Source: Riptortus pedestris
Taxonomy: Eukaryota; Arthropoda; Insecta; Hemiptera; Alydidae
Assembly (NCBI GenBank): GCA_019009955.1
Contig: CM032228.1
Coordinates: 96,716,501-96,780,500 of the forward strand
Direction: 5' to 3'
Length of the DNA: 64,000 nt
The notes beneath the pieces were generated by a model. That model saw only the letters and a list, made by a program, of their open reading frames with translations. It searched no databases and was not told the DNA's origin. This document shows, one piece after another, positions 52,801-55,973 of this stretch. The position numbers and the translations under genes were made by a program. Position 1 is the stretch's first letter; the number at the start of each line of letters is the position of its first letter.

Positions 52801-55800
52801 GTTTTCAAAACCTTAAACTTATTGTCTATGCAATATGTCCATAGAGTTTTTGTGAGGTAAAACTGGTTGAGCCAATTAGTGAGCTGGTAATGGGAGAAAG
52901 AAATAGTCCTTGTTGTTCAATGAAAAACGCATAATGTTTTACAATTATTGTTTAAACCCAATAATTTTTTTTATTACAAATTGTTCATATAATAAAAACA
53001 CAGAGTTAAAATATCAATTACAACTGGAATTAATAAAGATATTTTAAGAATTTTAGATTGAAATCAAATTTATTGAAAAAACTACAACCAGTGGGTGGGA
53101 CCATATGCATTTGTCCTGAAGTATTAGCCTAGGTTTTCTAGTACTCAATCTCTCAAAAATGAGTTAAAGGTTAAAATTTTTCGGCTAAAATATAAAGGGG
53201 AATATAAATATAAAATATATAGGGTCTTGAAAGTAACTGTCTGCCTGATAAAGTATAGAGAAAGCACTTTCAATGATAATCCTTTTTCAACCTCATTTAA
53301 GGGATGAGATAATTCCAGTATAGGATGCAAATAAAAATTAATGAATGCTTATTTCCTTTGTAATTGTGTTTTTAATTGAAGTTTGCTATTGTTATTGTTA
53401 TTTATTAACATCCACTTTGTGCAACTAACGCTACTTGGGACAGGTTATCCACTAGTTACTATCCTTTTCTAACCAGGGTGTGATTAAGGATTTTATTTAA
53501 TAAGTTCTTCACTAAATTCCTTTTGTTACATGGCAATAAAATTATGAGTCTAGGTTTACCAGGTGAGATTAAGACCAATGCCTTAACTCACTTGGCTAAT
53601 CTGAGCCCTCCTAATTAAAGTTTAATCAGTCCTTAACAAAACATAAACTCTGAAATCTCAAAGGCTTTTCAACATAATTAACTTCACAAACCTCTTCAAA
53701 TGCAGAAATGGCAAGGGTTAAATCACCTATATTCATAGCAACTATCCCCATTCTAAACCATAAGTTCAAATCACTACTGTCCAATTTAGAAGCCTAAAAA
53801 AAAAAGAAAAGACAAATGTTTTGAAAAAATAACGGGTAAGATATAAAATAATAACTTCTTATAAAGTGGATGAATTGTTAGGAATCAGCTAAGATGATGA
53901 CACCCTGAAGTATTAAGATGATAAAGATGTATTGTAGAAAAAAAAGTGTTTTATTGCAATAAAATCACTTGTTTCTACAAGAGGTCATTTCTCCACGACC
54001 TATCCTATTGCCAGCAATCCATCCACTTCACAGAATATTCACAGGTATTTATCTTTACATCAATAGCTTGTTATAAATGTATATGTATACCTTTATGTAG
54101 CATTTCAAAGCTTTGTCTAGTTTTCTTTGCTTTGTAAGACAGTGGCCTAGGTTTATGGAAATACAGTATTTTAGATGAACTAAAGATGACTGGCTTTGGC
54201 CTGAATTCGAGATCTTTCCACAGACCTAATTCAATAATAAAAAAATATATTACAACATAAATAATTATTATTATTTATTAACGTCCACATTTTGCACATT
54301 GGGCTATGGTTAATTGGGACAGGTTACCTACAGGTTGCCACCCTTTTCTAGCCAGGTTAGGACTAAGGATTTTATTTAATGAGTTTGTCACTAAATAAAT
54401 TCCTATTGCCCAGGTGGGAATCGAACTCGCCACTCTATATTTATCATATGAGATAAAGGCAAATGCTTTAACTTACACGGCTAACCTGAGCCTCCATAAA
54501 CAATTAAATTTAAAAAAAAGAAAGAAAAGATAGAACAACAGCACAAGCAATGCATGCTTTCCGAAACAAAATTAGTTTTTTAATAAGCATATTAGTAATG
54601 ATATTTAAAAAACATTCATTTGAATTGGCAGGTTTATGAAAATAAAAGTTGTCAGTAAATACAAATAACTTAGGTAATATTACAGTTAGAGGAAAATGTA
54701 TGAAAATATGGTTATATTACATAGCCAGTAAATTCAGTTATATAAAACTTTTCCATTCAACATATAATAATGGATGTAAACAATATTGTATGACACCAAT
54801 TTTGAAAAGGGAGCAATTTTTATTAAATTTATAAACTTGATTGATAAAAATGTTAATTAAGTCTTCAACAATTCAACTGTGATGCTTCATTAGTAAGGTG
54901 AGTTAAAGTTATTAACATCATAGTTCCACTATATTTTAATGGAAACAGCCGCACATGAGTTGTTTTAGTGTGACTACTCGCGCATATGGTTCCATTAAAA
55001 TATGACAGAAACGTTTCTTAAAAATGTCTGGTATGCTGGGCCTGTATAAAACAATGTAGCTGGGACTATGCCACATGCTGGAATGACAAGCTAGTGATCT
55101 CAACATAATACCAGCCCATTCTCTAATTCCCCTAGAATAAGAAACCTATGTAAACAGAAATTAAAATATTAGCTGGATAGGAGATGATTAGTGACTCAGA
55201 TACTCAAAGTAAAAATCGGATGAGTAGGTAAGGGTTTACAGAAGGTTAAAATAAAAAAAAAAAACAAATATCTTGATTAATAATTTAACCTATAGAAAAC
55301 ATGTATAAACAATAGTTGTAGAGAATGATTGTCTTCCAAATATTTAGTTACTAAAACTGTAAATATTTCTGGAGAAAAAAATATGAGTGTGGTATATTTA
55401 ATCCAAAATGTCTGAAGGATGGGATTGGAAGTAGTTGAGGGGTGACAAGAAAATACACAGGCCTCTAAGCATGGACAAATTAATTCCAAAACAATTTTCA
55501 AAATAATACTGCATGAATGTGAGTTATGTTAAAATGATAATATGAAAGAAAAATACACACATTGTGAAAATTAGCTATATTATAAAATGCACATAGCAAA
55601 ACCTGCCTTCCTTTAGAATATGAGATTGTAACAAGTTTTTTTATCTACCAAACTTTAATTGAGAGTACTGAAGGGTGAGAACATGTAAATTACCTGCGAA
55701 ATCACTTCTGATTTCAGTAAATCCCTCAAAATTTTTTCTGCAGGTTCCCATTCTCCTTTGTGCTGCAACTGCAATGCTACTTGATACTGACTGATAGCTC

Positions 55801-55973
55801 TTTGTTCCTAAACATCAATAGAGACGCTACATAAAAAATAATAAGTTAATAAAATAGTATCAATAAGACTATTTAGCATTTACTAATGCTTCTTTGGTGA
55901 CAGTAGGTTCTTCATTGCTGTCACTTTCTTCAGATGTGTCAGAATTGAGTGCTTTGAACTTGGCTGGAAGCAT
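3723..55973 (-). CDS. CABIN1: Calcineurin-binding protein cabin-1, complete 34-exon coding model
   Basis: Cabin-1 is a large nuclear TPR protein. In vertebrates it binds and inhibits calcineurin, represses MEF2, and works with HIRA and UBN1 in histone H3.3 deposition. The model joins 34 exons on the minus strand; every intron has GT-AG ends, all phases match, and the sum is 6444 nt or 2147 residues (human is about 2220). Matches to the vertebrate protein recalled from knowledge include CSPNHWPSIDNLVTV (exon 5), KRRSARVR (exon 8), VLPWIILHYIL (exon 16), EYLGRREWCC (exons 17-18), YASWAGLALSR (exon 21), RFPEHYKSTYHLA (exon 30) and [17 protein letters not shown] (exon 31). TPR-like helical repeats fill roughly residues 30-220 and 1000-1250. 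Low-complexity segments are an acidic stretch (exon 7), a Ser/Asp tract (exon 28), a Gln/Pro region (exon 33) and a Pro/Ser/Thr tail (exon 34). The ATG follows an acceptor-like AG at 55981, so a 5' UTR exon probably lies upstream. Confidence 0.93.
5068..5102 (+). repeat. MITE-like repeat B, terminal scrap
   Basis: Only the last ~35 bp, ending AAGGGAAATCTGCTAAAA, in CABIN1 intron 33. The rest of 5103-5640 shows nothing I recognise. Confidence 0.5.
5647..5815 (+). repeat. tRNA-derived SINE copy 1
   Basis: Contains B-box GGTTCGATTCC at about 5662 followed by the family body (TTTATTTAGTGATGGACTCA, TAGATAACCCATCCCGATTA) and the end near AAAGTAGACGT. The A-box side is truncated. Confidence 0.8.
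6030..7220 (+). pseudogene. Degenerate non-LTR retrotransposon (reverse transcriptase C-terminal part)
   Basis: LSCLSKVLEKVINARL near 6075-6130 is a reverse transcriptase motif, and 6684-6911 reads WGCDRK-like then YRAIVRSLIDYGSPIYGSGS and AIGAFHTTPVDSLK, typical of Jockey/R1-type elements downstream of the RT core. Stops and frameshifts throughout. Lies in CABIN1 intron 33. Confidence 0.8.
7381..7701 (-). CDS. CABIN1: CABIN1 exon 33, Gln/Pro-rich (residues 1620-1726)
   Basis: Acceptor TTTCAG, donor GTATTA, phase 0-0. Starts with LDNAIRYCTQQIQ (human ALEQAVKFCQVHL), then turns into a Gln/Pro-rich disordered stretch. Confidence 0.88.
7720..8200. other. Intron 32 sequence without recognised features
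   Basis: AT-rich with a G/C-run patch at 7870-7930. No repeat family or coding signal recognised. Confidence 0.5.
8205..8900 (-). repeat. MITE-like repeat B, reversed diverged copy
   Basis: Shares CAATCTTATTACAAAT, TTATATCATGAACCA, AGATACATGCAAAT and the terminus GGGAAATCTGCT (8889) in reverse orientation to the copy at 15090. Confidence 0.7.
9139..9355 (-). CDS. CABIN1: CABIN1 exon 32 (residues 1547-1619)
   Basis: Acceptor TTAACAG, donor GTATGT, phase 2 in and 0 out. KKYVRDSEREELSREAATL matches human KKYLRDADRQVLAQRAFIL, followed by a helical stretch ending AYVKLSTNQ. Confidence 0.94.
9380..10270. other. CABIN1 intron 31 interior
   Basis: Unique-looking AT-rich sequence. A short GGTTAGGTTAAGGG near 9990 is not a telomeric array. 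No element recognised. Confidence 0.5.
10283..10446 (-). CDS. CABIN1: CABIN1 exon 31 (residues 1493-1546)
   Basis: Acceptor TTGTAG, donor GTATGT, phase 0 in and 2 out. [20 protein letters not shown] is almost identical to human [20 protein letters not shown]. Confidence 0.97.
10960..11725 (-). repeat. MITE-like repeat B, reversed diverged copy
   Basis: Two blocks (10985-11290 and 11400-11725) of the family in reverse orientation, ending in AAATATGCTTAGTTTATGC, a decayed form of the 5' terminus. The split suggests duplication or an internal insertion. Confidence 0.65.
11730..13140. other. CABIN1 intron 30 remainder
   Basis: AT-rich, with a TGTGACACACACACA patch near 12450 and no element or coding signal that I recognise. 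Confidence 0.5.
13148..13347 (-). CDS. CABIN1: CABIN1 exon 30 (residues 1426-1492)
   Basis: Acceptor TTTCAG, donor GTAAGT, phase 1 in and 0 out. CKKRFPEHYKSTYHLAHFY matches human CLSRFPQHYKSLYRLAFLY; FAERKIANFFN matches FCERNKTNFFN. Confidence 0.96.
13572..13647 (-). CDS. CABIN1: CABIN1 exon 29 (residues 1401-1425)
   Basis: Acceptor TTTCAG after a long T tract, donor GTTAGT, phase 0 in and 1 out. PPRKKTKIEPE is a basic, NLS-like segment linking the disordered middle to the C-terminal helical part. Confidence 0.82.
13876..14088 (-). repeat. tRNA-derived SINE copy 2
   Basis: Full-length but diverged: tail side CCACTTTTTACTAC at the left, body TTTATTTAATGAGCATGCCA, decayed B-box and A-box-side TTTACCATGTGAGATTAAGG at the right. 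Confidence 0.8.
14606..14682 (+). repeat. tRNA-derived SINE copy 3, 3' fragment
   Basis: GTAGATAACCCGTCCCAATT through GTGGACGTTAATAAATAATA; only the 3' body and the TAA-rich tail remain. Confidence 0.75.
15090..15678 (+). mobile_element. MITE-like repeat B, most complete copy
   Basis: About 590 bp between AGCAGATTTCCC and its inverted copy GGGAAATCTGCT, so it has 12-bp terminal inverted repeats and no coding capacity. Other copies share the internal blocks TTAATATGACATGAGTAGGA and GATCAATGGACAT. Superfamily not determined; a non-autonomous DNA transposon is the likeliest reading. Confidence 0.75.
16038..16445 (-). CDS. CABIN1: CABIN1 exon 28, Ser/Asp tract (residues 1265-1400)
   Basis: Acceptor TTTTTAG, phase 0-0. 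Starts ELPVSKDVQDMIQDIL, passes through NPLKRKL (basic) and ends in a long Ser run with interspersed Asp. The donor is GTATGA immediately before a TGA stop; splicing there keeps the frame into exon 29. Confidence 0.85.
16517..16571 (-). CDS. CABIN1: CABIN1 exon 27 microexon (residues 1246-1264)
   Basis: A 55-nt exon with TTGCAG acceptor and GTATAT donor, phase 2 in and 0 out. Encodes QEKPKKVIPRRASSTSEE, a basic segment entering the disordered region. Confidence 0.8.
16647..16795 (-). CDS. CABIN1: CABIN1 exon 26 (residues 1197-1245)
   Basis: Acceptor TTTTTAG, phase 0 in and 2 out. LFYRVHVCIMKSL corresponds to human VYFRLHASILKLL. The donor is taken as GTCTGT; a nearer GTGAGG five bases upstream would put exon 27 in a frame that reaches an early TAG. 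Confidence 0.85.
17039..17128 (-). CDS. CABIN1: CABIN1 exon 25 (residues 1167-1196)
   Basis: Acceptor TTTTTCAG, donor GTTTGT, phase 0-0. LLHEIGANYP and PQPLAVEALE match human YLHEEAARYP and PPELAMEALE. Confidence 0.93.
17320..17690 (+). pseudogene. Mariner transposase C-terminal remnant
   Basis: NVRFYPTIYSPDNPSTDYH is a decayed form of the mariner HPPYSPDL-P-DYH motif (third catalytic Asp), and the end reads MLPDRWKKVVANQ as in mariner C-termini. Frameshifted; between CABIN1 exons 24 and 25. Confidence 0.75.
17830..18138 (+). repeat. MITE-like repeat B, partial copy ending in (TA)n
   Basis: Family 5' half (AGTAAAAGTTCAATGAAAAC, TTAATATGACATGAGTATTA, GCAATAAGATTGATT) running into a TA tract at 18098-18138. 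Next to it, CAGGGTGTCCCAAGTTCCCG at 18152 resembles a transposon end but has no partner found. Confidence 0.6.
18160..18840. other. CABIN1 intron 24 remainder
   Basis: Nothing recognised except the terminus-like sequence at its left edge. Confidence 0.4.
18847..18969 (-). CDS. CABIN1: CABIN1 exon 24 (residues 1126-1166)
   Basis: Acceptor TATTTAG, donor GTAACT, phase 0-0. ERWLHHYMFGKI then PTIYINHYLK matches human EEWLIHYMLGKV and PTVYLLHYRQ. Confidence 0.95.
19618..19713 (-). CDS. CABIN1: CABIN1 exon 23 (residues 1094-1125)
   Basis: Acceptor TTTAG, donor GTTTGA (non-consensus after position 4), phase 0-0. METMLE-type helix: KETMLEAAYQCFLSA, human RDSMLETAKHCFTSA. Confidence 0.9.
19788..19952 (-). 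CDS. CABIN1: CABIN1 exon 22 (residues 1039-1093)
   Basis: Acceptor TTACAG, donor GTAAGT, phase 0-0. CYKRSLDLEPNQSALWIERG and FSYTIHSFCS match human [20 protein letters not shown] and MSYALHSFAS. Confidence 0.95.
20135..20325 (+). mobile_element. Older Helitron copy, 5' part (interrupted)
   Basis: (TA)n followed by diverged TTTCACGATACTA, TGTTTGTTGGTTACATTTTC and TTTTATGAAACTTGGTGTA, the 5' portion of the family. It is cut at 20325 by a younger copy and resumes at 21441 with ATTACTACTAACC. Confidence 0.75.
20326..21440 (+). mobile_element. Non-autonomous Helitron nested in an older copy
   Basis: Starts in a TA tract, followed by GTAACCTCTGTCTGTACATT. It contains three diverged units of about 290 bp, each with a CGGCTGAACCGAA-like phrase, an ACTCGGTATG-like phrase and GGAGTGGGGGTTATAA. 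It ends with hairpin CCCGGGCGAAGCCGGG (21413-21428) and CTAG at 21437-21440, then T, the usual Helitron 3' end and A^T insertion. No Rep/helicase frame. Confidence 0.85.
21441..23100 (+). mobile_element. Older Helitron copy, 3' part
   Basis: Continues the family after the nested insertion (ACTAACCAAACTTAGGCTTT, two GTGGGGGYTTTAAGAG-like blocks), then a long diverged stretch ending CCTGAGCAAAGCTGGGTA and CTAG at 23097-23100 followed by T. Confidence 0.7.
23180..23411. mobile_element. TTAA-flanked piggyBac-type MITE, 232 bp
   Basis: TTAA at 23176-23179 and 23412-23415 flank inverted ends CACTTTCGCTGCGGA and (reverse complement) CACCTTCACTGCGGA. Inside, two inverted CCTCGCA/TGCGAGG pairs sit at 23334-23396. 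No coding capacity. Confidence 0.8.
23796..23909 (-). CDS. CABIN1: CABIN1 exon 21 (residues 1001-1038)
   Basis: Acceptor TTTTAG, donor GTAAGT, phase 0-0. CANPTRYASWAGLALSRG matches human CPNRFDSWAGMALARA. Confidence 0.95.
23920..25300. other. CABIN1 intron 20, AT-rich with an A44 run
   Basis: A 44-nt A run at 24625-24668 marks the probable tail of an unidentified retroposed sequence. Otherwise nothing recognised. Confidence 0.45.
25313..25525 (-). repeat. tRNA-derived SINE copy 4, best preserved
   Basis: On the minus strand it reads GGCCGTGCGAGTTAGGGCA (A-box region of a Leu/Ser-type tRNA), a perfect B-box GGTTCGAATCC, then the family body and the CGATTAACCTAGTAGCATAA 3' part. It is a SINE head, not a functional tRNA. 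Confidence 0.88.
26153..26289 (-). CDS. CABIN1: CABIN1 exon 20 (residues 955-1000)
   Basis: Acceptor TTTCAG, donor GTAAGA, phase 1 in and 0 out. IYFLLAHFYYKAKSW corresponds to human LYYLLADYHFKNKEQ, a TPR helix pair. Confidence 0.93.
26780..27165 (+). pseudogene. Penelope-like retroelement fragment with GIY-YIG motif
   Basis: QLPYVKVVLEKLGRAFRKKN, then after one stop RVYTIPCDCGKCYIGKQARR: the linker and GIY-YIG endonuclease start of Penelope-like elements (IPC-C-K-YIG). Stop codons follow. In CABIN1 intron 19. Confidence 0.8.
27204..27393 (-). CDS. CABIN1: CABIN1 exon 19 (residues 892-954)
   Basis: Acceptor TTGCAG, donor GTAAGT, phase 0 in and 1 out. RPRELPSYDT and LYLKLIKYVP correspond to human KPKTLPEFDS and LLKKIATIVP. 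A Penelope-like fragment ends close by in the next intron. Confidence 0.93.
27440..28320. other. CABIN1 intron 18 with a low-copy repeat
   Basis: GATCAAACAATGTCATAGAA and ATAGACCTTTTTATGG near 27555-27600 recur in diverged form at 60549-60590. The rest is unremarkable. Confidence 0.45.
28334..28499 (-). CDS. CABIN1: CABIN1 exon 18 (residues 836-891)
   Basis: Acceptor TGTTTAG, donor GTTTTT (weak), ends phase 0. EWCCFDEGALL and IFYCLYSIQKK match human SWCCNSDGALL and CFYCLYSFPSK. Confidence 0.95.
28552..28675 (-). repeat. MITE-like repeat B, reversed 3' end
   Basis: GTACTCATGATGCGATTTTT and AAATGTCCATCAATCCTACC are the reverse complement of the family 3' part. It ends in the TA tract. Confidence 0.75.
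28676..28769. repeat. Compound (TA)n(TG)n microsatellite
   Basis: About 35 nt of TA followed by about 58 nt of TG. Confidence 0.95.
28880..28990 (+). repeat. MITE-like repeat B, diverged 3' end
   Basis: ATCATGTCATGAGTACATCC and AATAGCTGATTCTCTTGAAG recall the family end, about 210 bp from the reversed copy at 28552-28675. Confidence 0.5.
29085..29192 (-). CDS. CABIN1: CABIN1 exon 17 (residues 800-835)
   Basis: Acceptor TTCTAG, donor GTAAGT, phase 2-2. A Glu/Asp-rich start, then SIQILFQGHEYLGR, matching human LMLLNTAHEYLGR across the junction with exon 18. Confidence 0.93.
29395..29890 (+). repeat. LTR-like repeat with internal tandem units
   Basis: Shares TTCTTACTAG, AATAACAGTG, AATAATTTACCAAGTGTG and ATAAATTGTGCA with 35620-35997. 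Between 29575 and 29690 it holds about four units of 28-35 bp built on CAGTGCAGTG...TTTTTGTAAAGAT. It ends with AATAAACG before a TA tract. Probably a solo LTR of a Gypsy-type element; no coding part. Confidence 0.6.
30240..31371 (+). mobile_element. Non-autonomous Helitron
   Basis: Near-identical to 20326-21440: TA tract, GTAACCTCTGTCTGTAAATT start, three ~290-bp units, CCCGGGCGAAGCCGGG hairpin at 31343-31358, CTAG at 31368-31371 followed by T. In CABIN1 intron 16. Confidence 0.85.
32089..32236 (-). CDS. CABIN1: CABIN1 exon 16 (residues 751-799)
   Basis: Acceptor TTTCAG, donor GTGAGA, phase 1 in and 2 out. VLPWIILHYIL is nearly identical to human VLPWIILHRII. Confidence 0.95.
32324..32474 (-). 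CDS. CABIN1: CABIN1 exon 15 (residues 701-750)
   Basis: Acceptor TTATTAG, phase 0 in and 1 out. Encodes CLFWTECCLYELF and a Leu/Ile-rich helix. Three overlapping donors occur at the end; only the middle one, GTGAGT, gives the phase needed by exon 16. Confidence 0.88.
32863..33009 (-). repeat. tRNA-derived SINE copy 5, truncated
   Basis: Body and tail present (ACGCCCACTTTTTTTCTAC to TTGCCCAGGTGGGA); the tRNA-like head is missing. Confidence 0.78.
33482..33662 (-). CDS. CABIN1: CABIN1 exon 14 (residues 640-700)
   Basis: Acceptor TATAG, donor GTACGT (GT followed by ACGT, weak), ends phase 0. LAQVVNLYNSGCYEDVTEIL matches human LEEIQRLYEAGDYKAVVHLL. Confidence 0.9.
33680..35400. other. CABIN1 intron 13
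   Basis: 1.75 kb of AT-rich sequence. No element or coding signal recognised. Confidence 0.45.
35413..35522 (-). CDS. CABIN1: CABIN1 exon 13 (residues 604-639)
   Basis: Acceptor TTTCAG, donor GTAAGA, phase 0 in and 2 out. LTVPNVGHNSIIS corresponds to human IRLPNLHNDSVVS. Confidence 0.9.
35620..35997 (+). repeat. LTR-like repeat with TATA box
   Basis: Promoter-like TATAAAAG at 35723-35730, then GTTAGTTAGTTTTCAG, AATAACAGTG repeats, AATAATTTACCAAGTGTG and the polyadenylation-like AAATAAATTGTGC. Same family as 29395-29890 and 44440-44640. Confidence 0.6.
36713..37170 (+). pseudogene. piggyBac-derived transposase N-terminal fragment
   Basis: ADDEEISEGGLNIGMLPP, ITDEDSGGGE and NLPGSQLRSK resemble the acidic N-terminal region of PGBD-type transposases; a related, frame-broken stretch (YKEPEDHSVLTDET) follows. 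No catalytic domain seen. In CABIN1 intron 12. Confidence 0.6.
37180..38170. other. CABIN1 intron 12 middle
   Basis: Near 37350-37410 there is an imperfect inverted GTCCTTGTGCAAGGAC. Otherwise nothing recognised. Confidence 0.4.
38183..38405 (-). repeat. tRNA-derived SINE copy 6
   Basis: Full length: AACGTCCACTTTTTTGCAA tail side, body, B-box as AATCGAAC, head ending CATGGCTAACCTGAGCCCC. Confidence 0.85.
38569..38728 (-). CDS. CABIN1: CABIN1 exon 12 (residues 550-603)
   Basis: Acceptor GTTTTAG, donor GTATTC, phase 2 in and 0 out. VEFIARSYWLEALLFLHCGD matches human [20 protein letters not shown], a TPR-like unit. Confidence 0.92.
38740..40186. other. CABIN1 intron 11 right of the piggyBac-type element
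   Basis: 39085-39200 carries CAGTGGCAAGTTGCAGAGCC and ATATAAAAGC, weakly like the upstream part of the LTR-like repeat at 35620. The rest is not recognised. Confidence 0.4.
40191..41171. mobile_element. TTAA-flanked piggyBac-type non-autonomous element, 981 bp
   Basis: TTAA at 40187-40190 and 41172-41175 flank inverted ends CACGTTCGCTGCTG and (reverse complement) CATGTTCGCTGCTG. Internal repeats GTCCCCRGCGTCYGAT occur near 40245, 40413 and 40970, and as CGGACCCYGGGGACCGAT near 40287 and 41139. No transposase frame; GC content is higher than in the flanks. Confidence 0.82.
41336..41482 (-). CDS. CABIN1: CABIN1 exon 11 (residues 501-549)
   Basis: Acceptor TATTAG, donor GTAAGC, phase 2-2. Encodes ILLFGELLLNEWI, comparable with human MLMSLSCMELQLDQWL. 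It lies 160 bp from a TTAA-flanked piggyBac-type element in the next intron. Confidence 0.9.
41569..41766 (-). CDS. CABIN1: CABIN1 exon 10 (residues 435-500)
   Basis: Acceptor TTTTTAG, donor GTAAGA, phase 2-2. DVDLFIKEAERSQNNVIDTM then KWKLNWPDLL corresponds to human DVHEFLLEN ... LVRWPPGL. An earlier GT after DLL would break the phase. Confidence 0.9.
41832..41972 (-). CDS. CABIN1: CABIN1 exon 9 (residues 388-434)
   Basis: Acceptor TTTTCAG, donor GTAAGT, phase 2-2. Begins LPLDPKKDGEGF (human RKLDPEEEDDSF) and ends in a Lys/Glu-rich stretch. Confidence 0.9.
41980..44430. other. CABIN1 intron 8, AT-rich left half
   Basis: Very AT-rich (42800-44080 especially), with a TA tract at 43757-43793. 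A GACAGGAGTGGGGATTGATA at 42521 recalls the repeat families. No coding signal recognised. Confidence 0.4.
44440..44640 (+). repeat. LTR-like repeat, 3' part
   Basis: GTGCAATAAGAAGTGAAGTT, AATAATTTACCAAGTATG, CAATCCAAAAGAACTTTAAT and TTTATTATTTTTGTAATAAA match the two longer LTR-like copies. Confidence 0.6.
44733..45030 (-). pseudogene. Retrotransposon ORF1-like coiled-coil remnant
   Basis: The minus strand reads NEELLEAINRNNEDT, LLGEVNDLKEKYTQQNEKIN and LDQEIKQLK with a heptad pattern; then a TGA and VPKTEEEIVEKKRL. This order resembles the ORF1 region of insect non-LTR elements. Broken and partial. Confidence 0.5.
45300..46400. other. CABIN1 intron 8, right half
   Basis: No element or coding signal recognised. 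Confidence 0.4.
46405..47009 (+). repeat. MITE-like repeat B, long copy with (TA)n
   Basis: Aligns along nearly its whole length with 15110-15678, with a TA tract at 46851-46881 where the other copy has only ATATATATA. The 5' terminus is missing; the 3' terminus GGGAAATCTGCTAA is intact. It ends 46 bp from the exon 8 donor. Confidence 0.8.
47055..47196 (-). CDS. CABIN1: CABIN1 exon 8, basic segment (residues 341-387)
   Basis: Acceptor CACAG, donor GTAAGT, phase 1 in and 2 out. QKRRSARVRSTVRREE matches human AKRRSARVRNTKCKKEE and may be a nuclear localisation signal; AFKKLIPFHLL follows as in human LLMKFLPSRL. Confidence 0.95.
47210..48640. other. CABIN1 intron 7
   Basis: No element or coding signal recognised; a T-rich patch near 48405. 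Confidence 0.4.
48649..48784 (-). CDS. CABIN1: CABIN1 exon 7, acidic linker (residues 296-340)
   Basis: Acceptor CACAG, donor GTAAAA, phase 0 in and 1 out. Composition is dominated by Glu and Asp (GSEDEEEEPED). An alternative acceptor TTTTTAG lies 9 nt inside the exon; only the outer one keeps the frame from exon 6. Confidence 0.85.
49474..50200 (+). mobile_element. Truncated Tc1-type transposon
   Basis: Begins after TA with CAGTAGGTAGAAAAAAGTAT and TTTGCACACC; the core AAAAAAGTATTTGCACAC recurs in direct orientation at 49661, the IR/DR layout of some Tc1 elements. The frame 49808-50197 encodes the N-terminal paired-type HTH region (GRLRKVFERMERKIKIEALK, RRVRNVLNSNGLYS). The DDE catalytic domain and right end are missing. 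Confidence 0.85.
50270..50504 (-). CDS. CABIN1: CABIN1 exon 6 (residues 217-295)
   Basis: Acceptor TTCTAG, donor GTTAGA, ends phase 0. Encodes a charged linker then VDCLRPDYKVKLDSWVNL, comparable with human DLKLVQPIPFFTWKCL. Its donor lies about 70 bp from a truncated Tc1 transposase on the other strand. Confidence 0.9.
50600..51170. other. CABIN1 intron 5, left of the mariner remnant
   Basis: Not assigned. Possibly part of the same decayed element, but no motif I can defend. Confidence 0.35.
51190..51620 (+). pseudogene. Mariner transposase C-terminal remnant
   Basis: VMICVWWNFEALVHFELV, EALSKHYPAMVNGKRIFF, QQDPTNLR (decayed second Asp motif) and SPDLASSDYHLFRPMPHFLS (third Asp motif) match the mariner DD34D transposase, with one frame change. 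N-terminal part absent. Confidence 0.85.
51640..52480. other. CABIN1 intron 5, right part
   Basis: No element or coding signal recognised. Confidence 0.4.
52489..52697 (-). CDS. CABIN1: CABIN1 exon 5 (residues 148-216)
   Basis: Acceptor TTTTAG, donor GTTTGT, leaving phase 2. Contains CSPNHWPSIDNLVTV and FKEKIF, the most conserved block of the N-terminal TPR region (human CNPDHWPCLDNLITV). Confidence 0.95.
53398..53610 (-). repeat. tRNA-derived SINE copy 7
   Basis: Full length but diverged; the head ends CTTGGCTAATCTGAGCCC and the B-box region is decayed. 82 bp from CABIN1 exon 4. Confidence 0.8.
53692..53793 (-). CDS. CABIN1: CABIN1 exon 4 (residues 114-147)
   Basis: Acceptor after a pyrimidine tract, donor GTTTGT, phase 0-0. 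ASKLDSSDLNLWFRMG matches human AVMLDSTDVNLWYKIG; the exon closes with AFEE as in the vertebrate protein. Confidence 0.92.
54091..54225 (-). CDS. CABIN1: CABIN1 exon 3 (residues 69-113)
   Basis: Acceptor AATTAG, donor GTATAC (weak), phase 0-0. Encodes LKYCISINLGHCLTKQRKLD then KALKCYIK, matching human [20 protein letters not shown]. The TPR bridge between exons 2 and 4 would be absent without it. Confidence 0.85.
54263..54495 (-). repeat. tRNA-derived SINE copy 8
   Basis: Full length: TATTTATTAACGTCCACA tail side, B-box as GGAATCGAACTCG, head ending ACGGCTAACCTGAGCC. 37 bp upstream of the exon 3 acceptor. Confidence 0.85.
54500..55690. other. CABIN1 intron 2 remainder
   Basis: 55190-55330 looks like a weak MITE-like B fragment (GGGTTTACAGAAGGTTAAAA). 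An inverted ATATTTTAATGGAA/TTCCATTAAAATAT pair lies at 54930-55003. Nothing coding recognised. Confidence 0.45.
55694..55807 (-). CDS. CABIN1: CABIN1 exon 2 (residues 31-68)
   Basis: Acceptor TTTAG, donor GTAATT, phase 0 at both ends. Encodes a helical TPR-like unit (ISQYQVALQL, then EPAEKILRDLL) aligned with the human segment around [20 protein letters not shown]. Confidence 0.9.
55884..55973 (-). CDS. CABIN1: CABIN1 exon 1 (residues 1-30)
   Basis: Start exon. It reads MLPAKFKALN followed by an acidic Ser-rich stretch and ends TKEAL, comparable with the human start (AALN ... TKEAQ). Donor GTAAAT, phase 0. A TTGCAG acceptor sits 7 nt upstream of the ATG, so the mRNA exon starts at 55980 and the true first, noncoding exon is further up. 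Confidence 0.85.
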
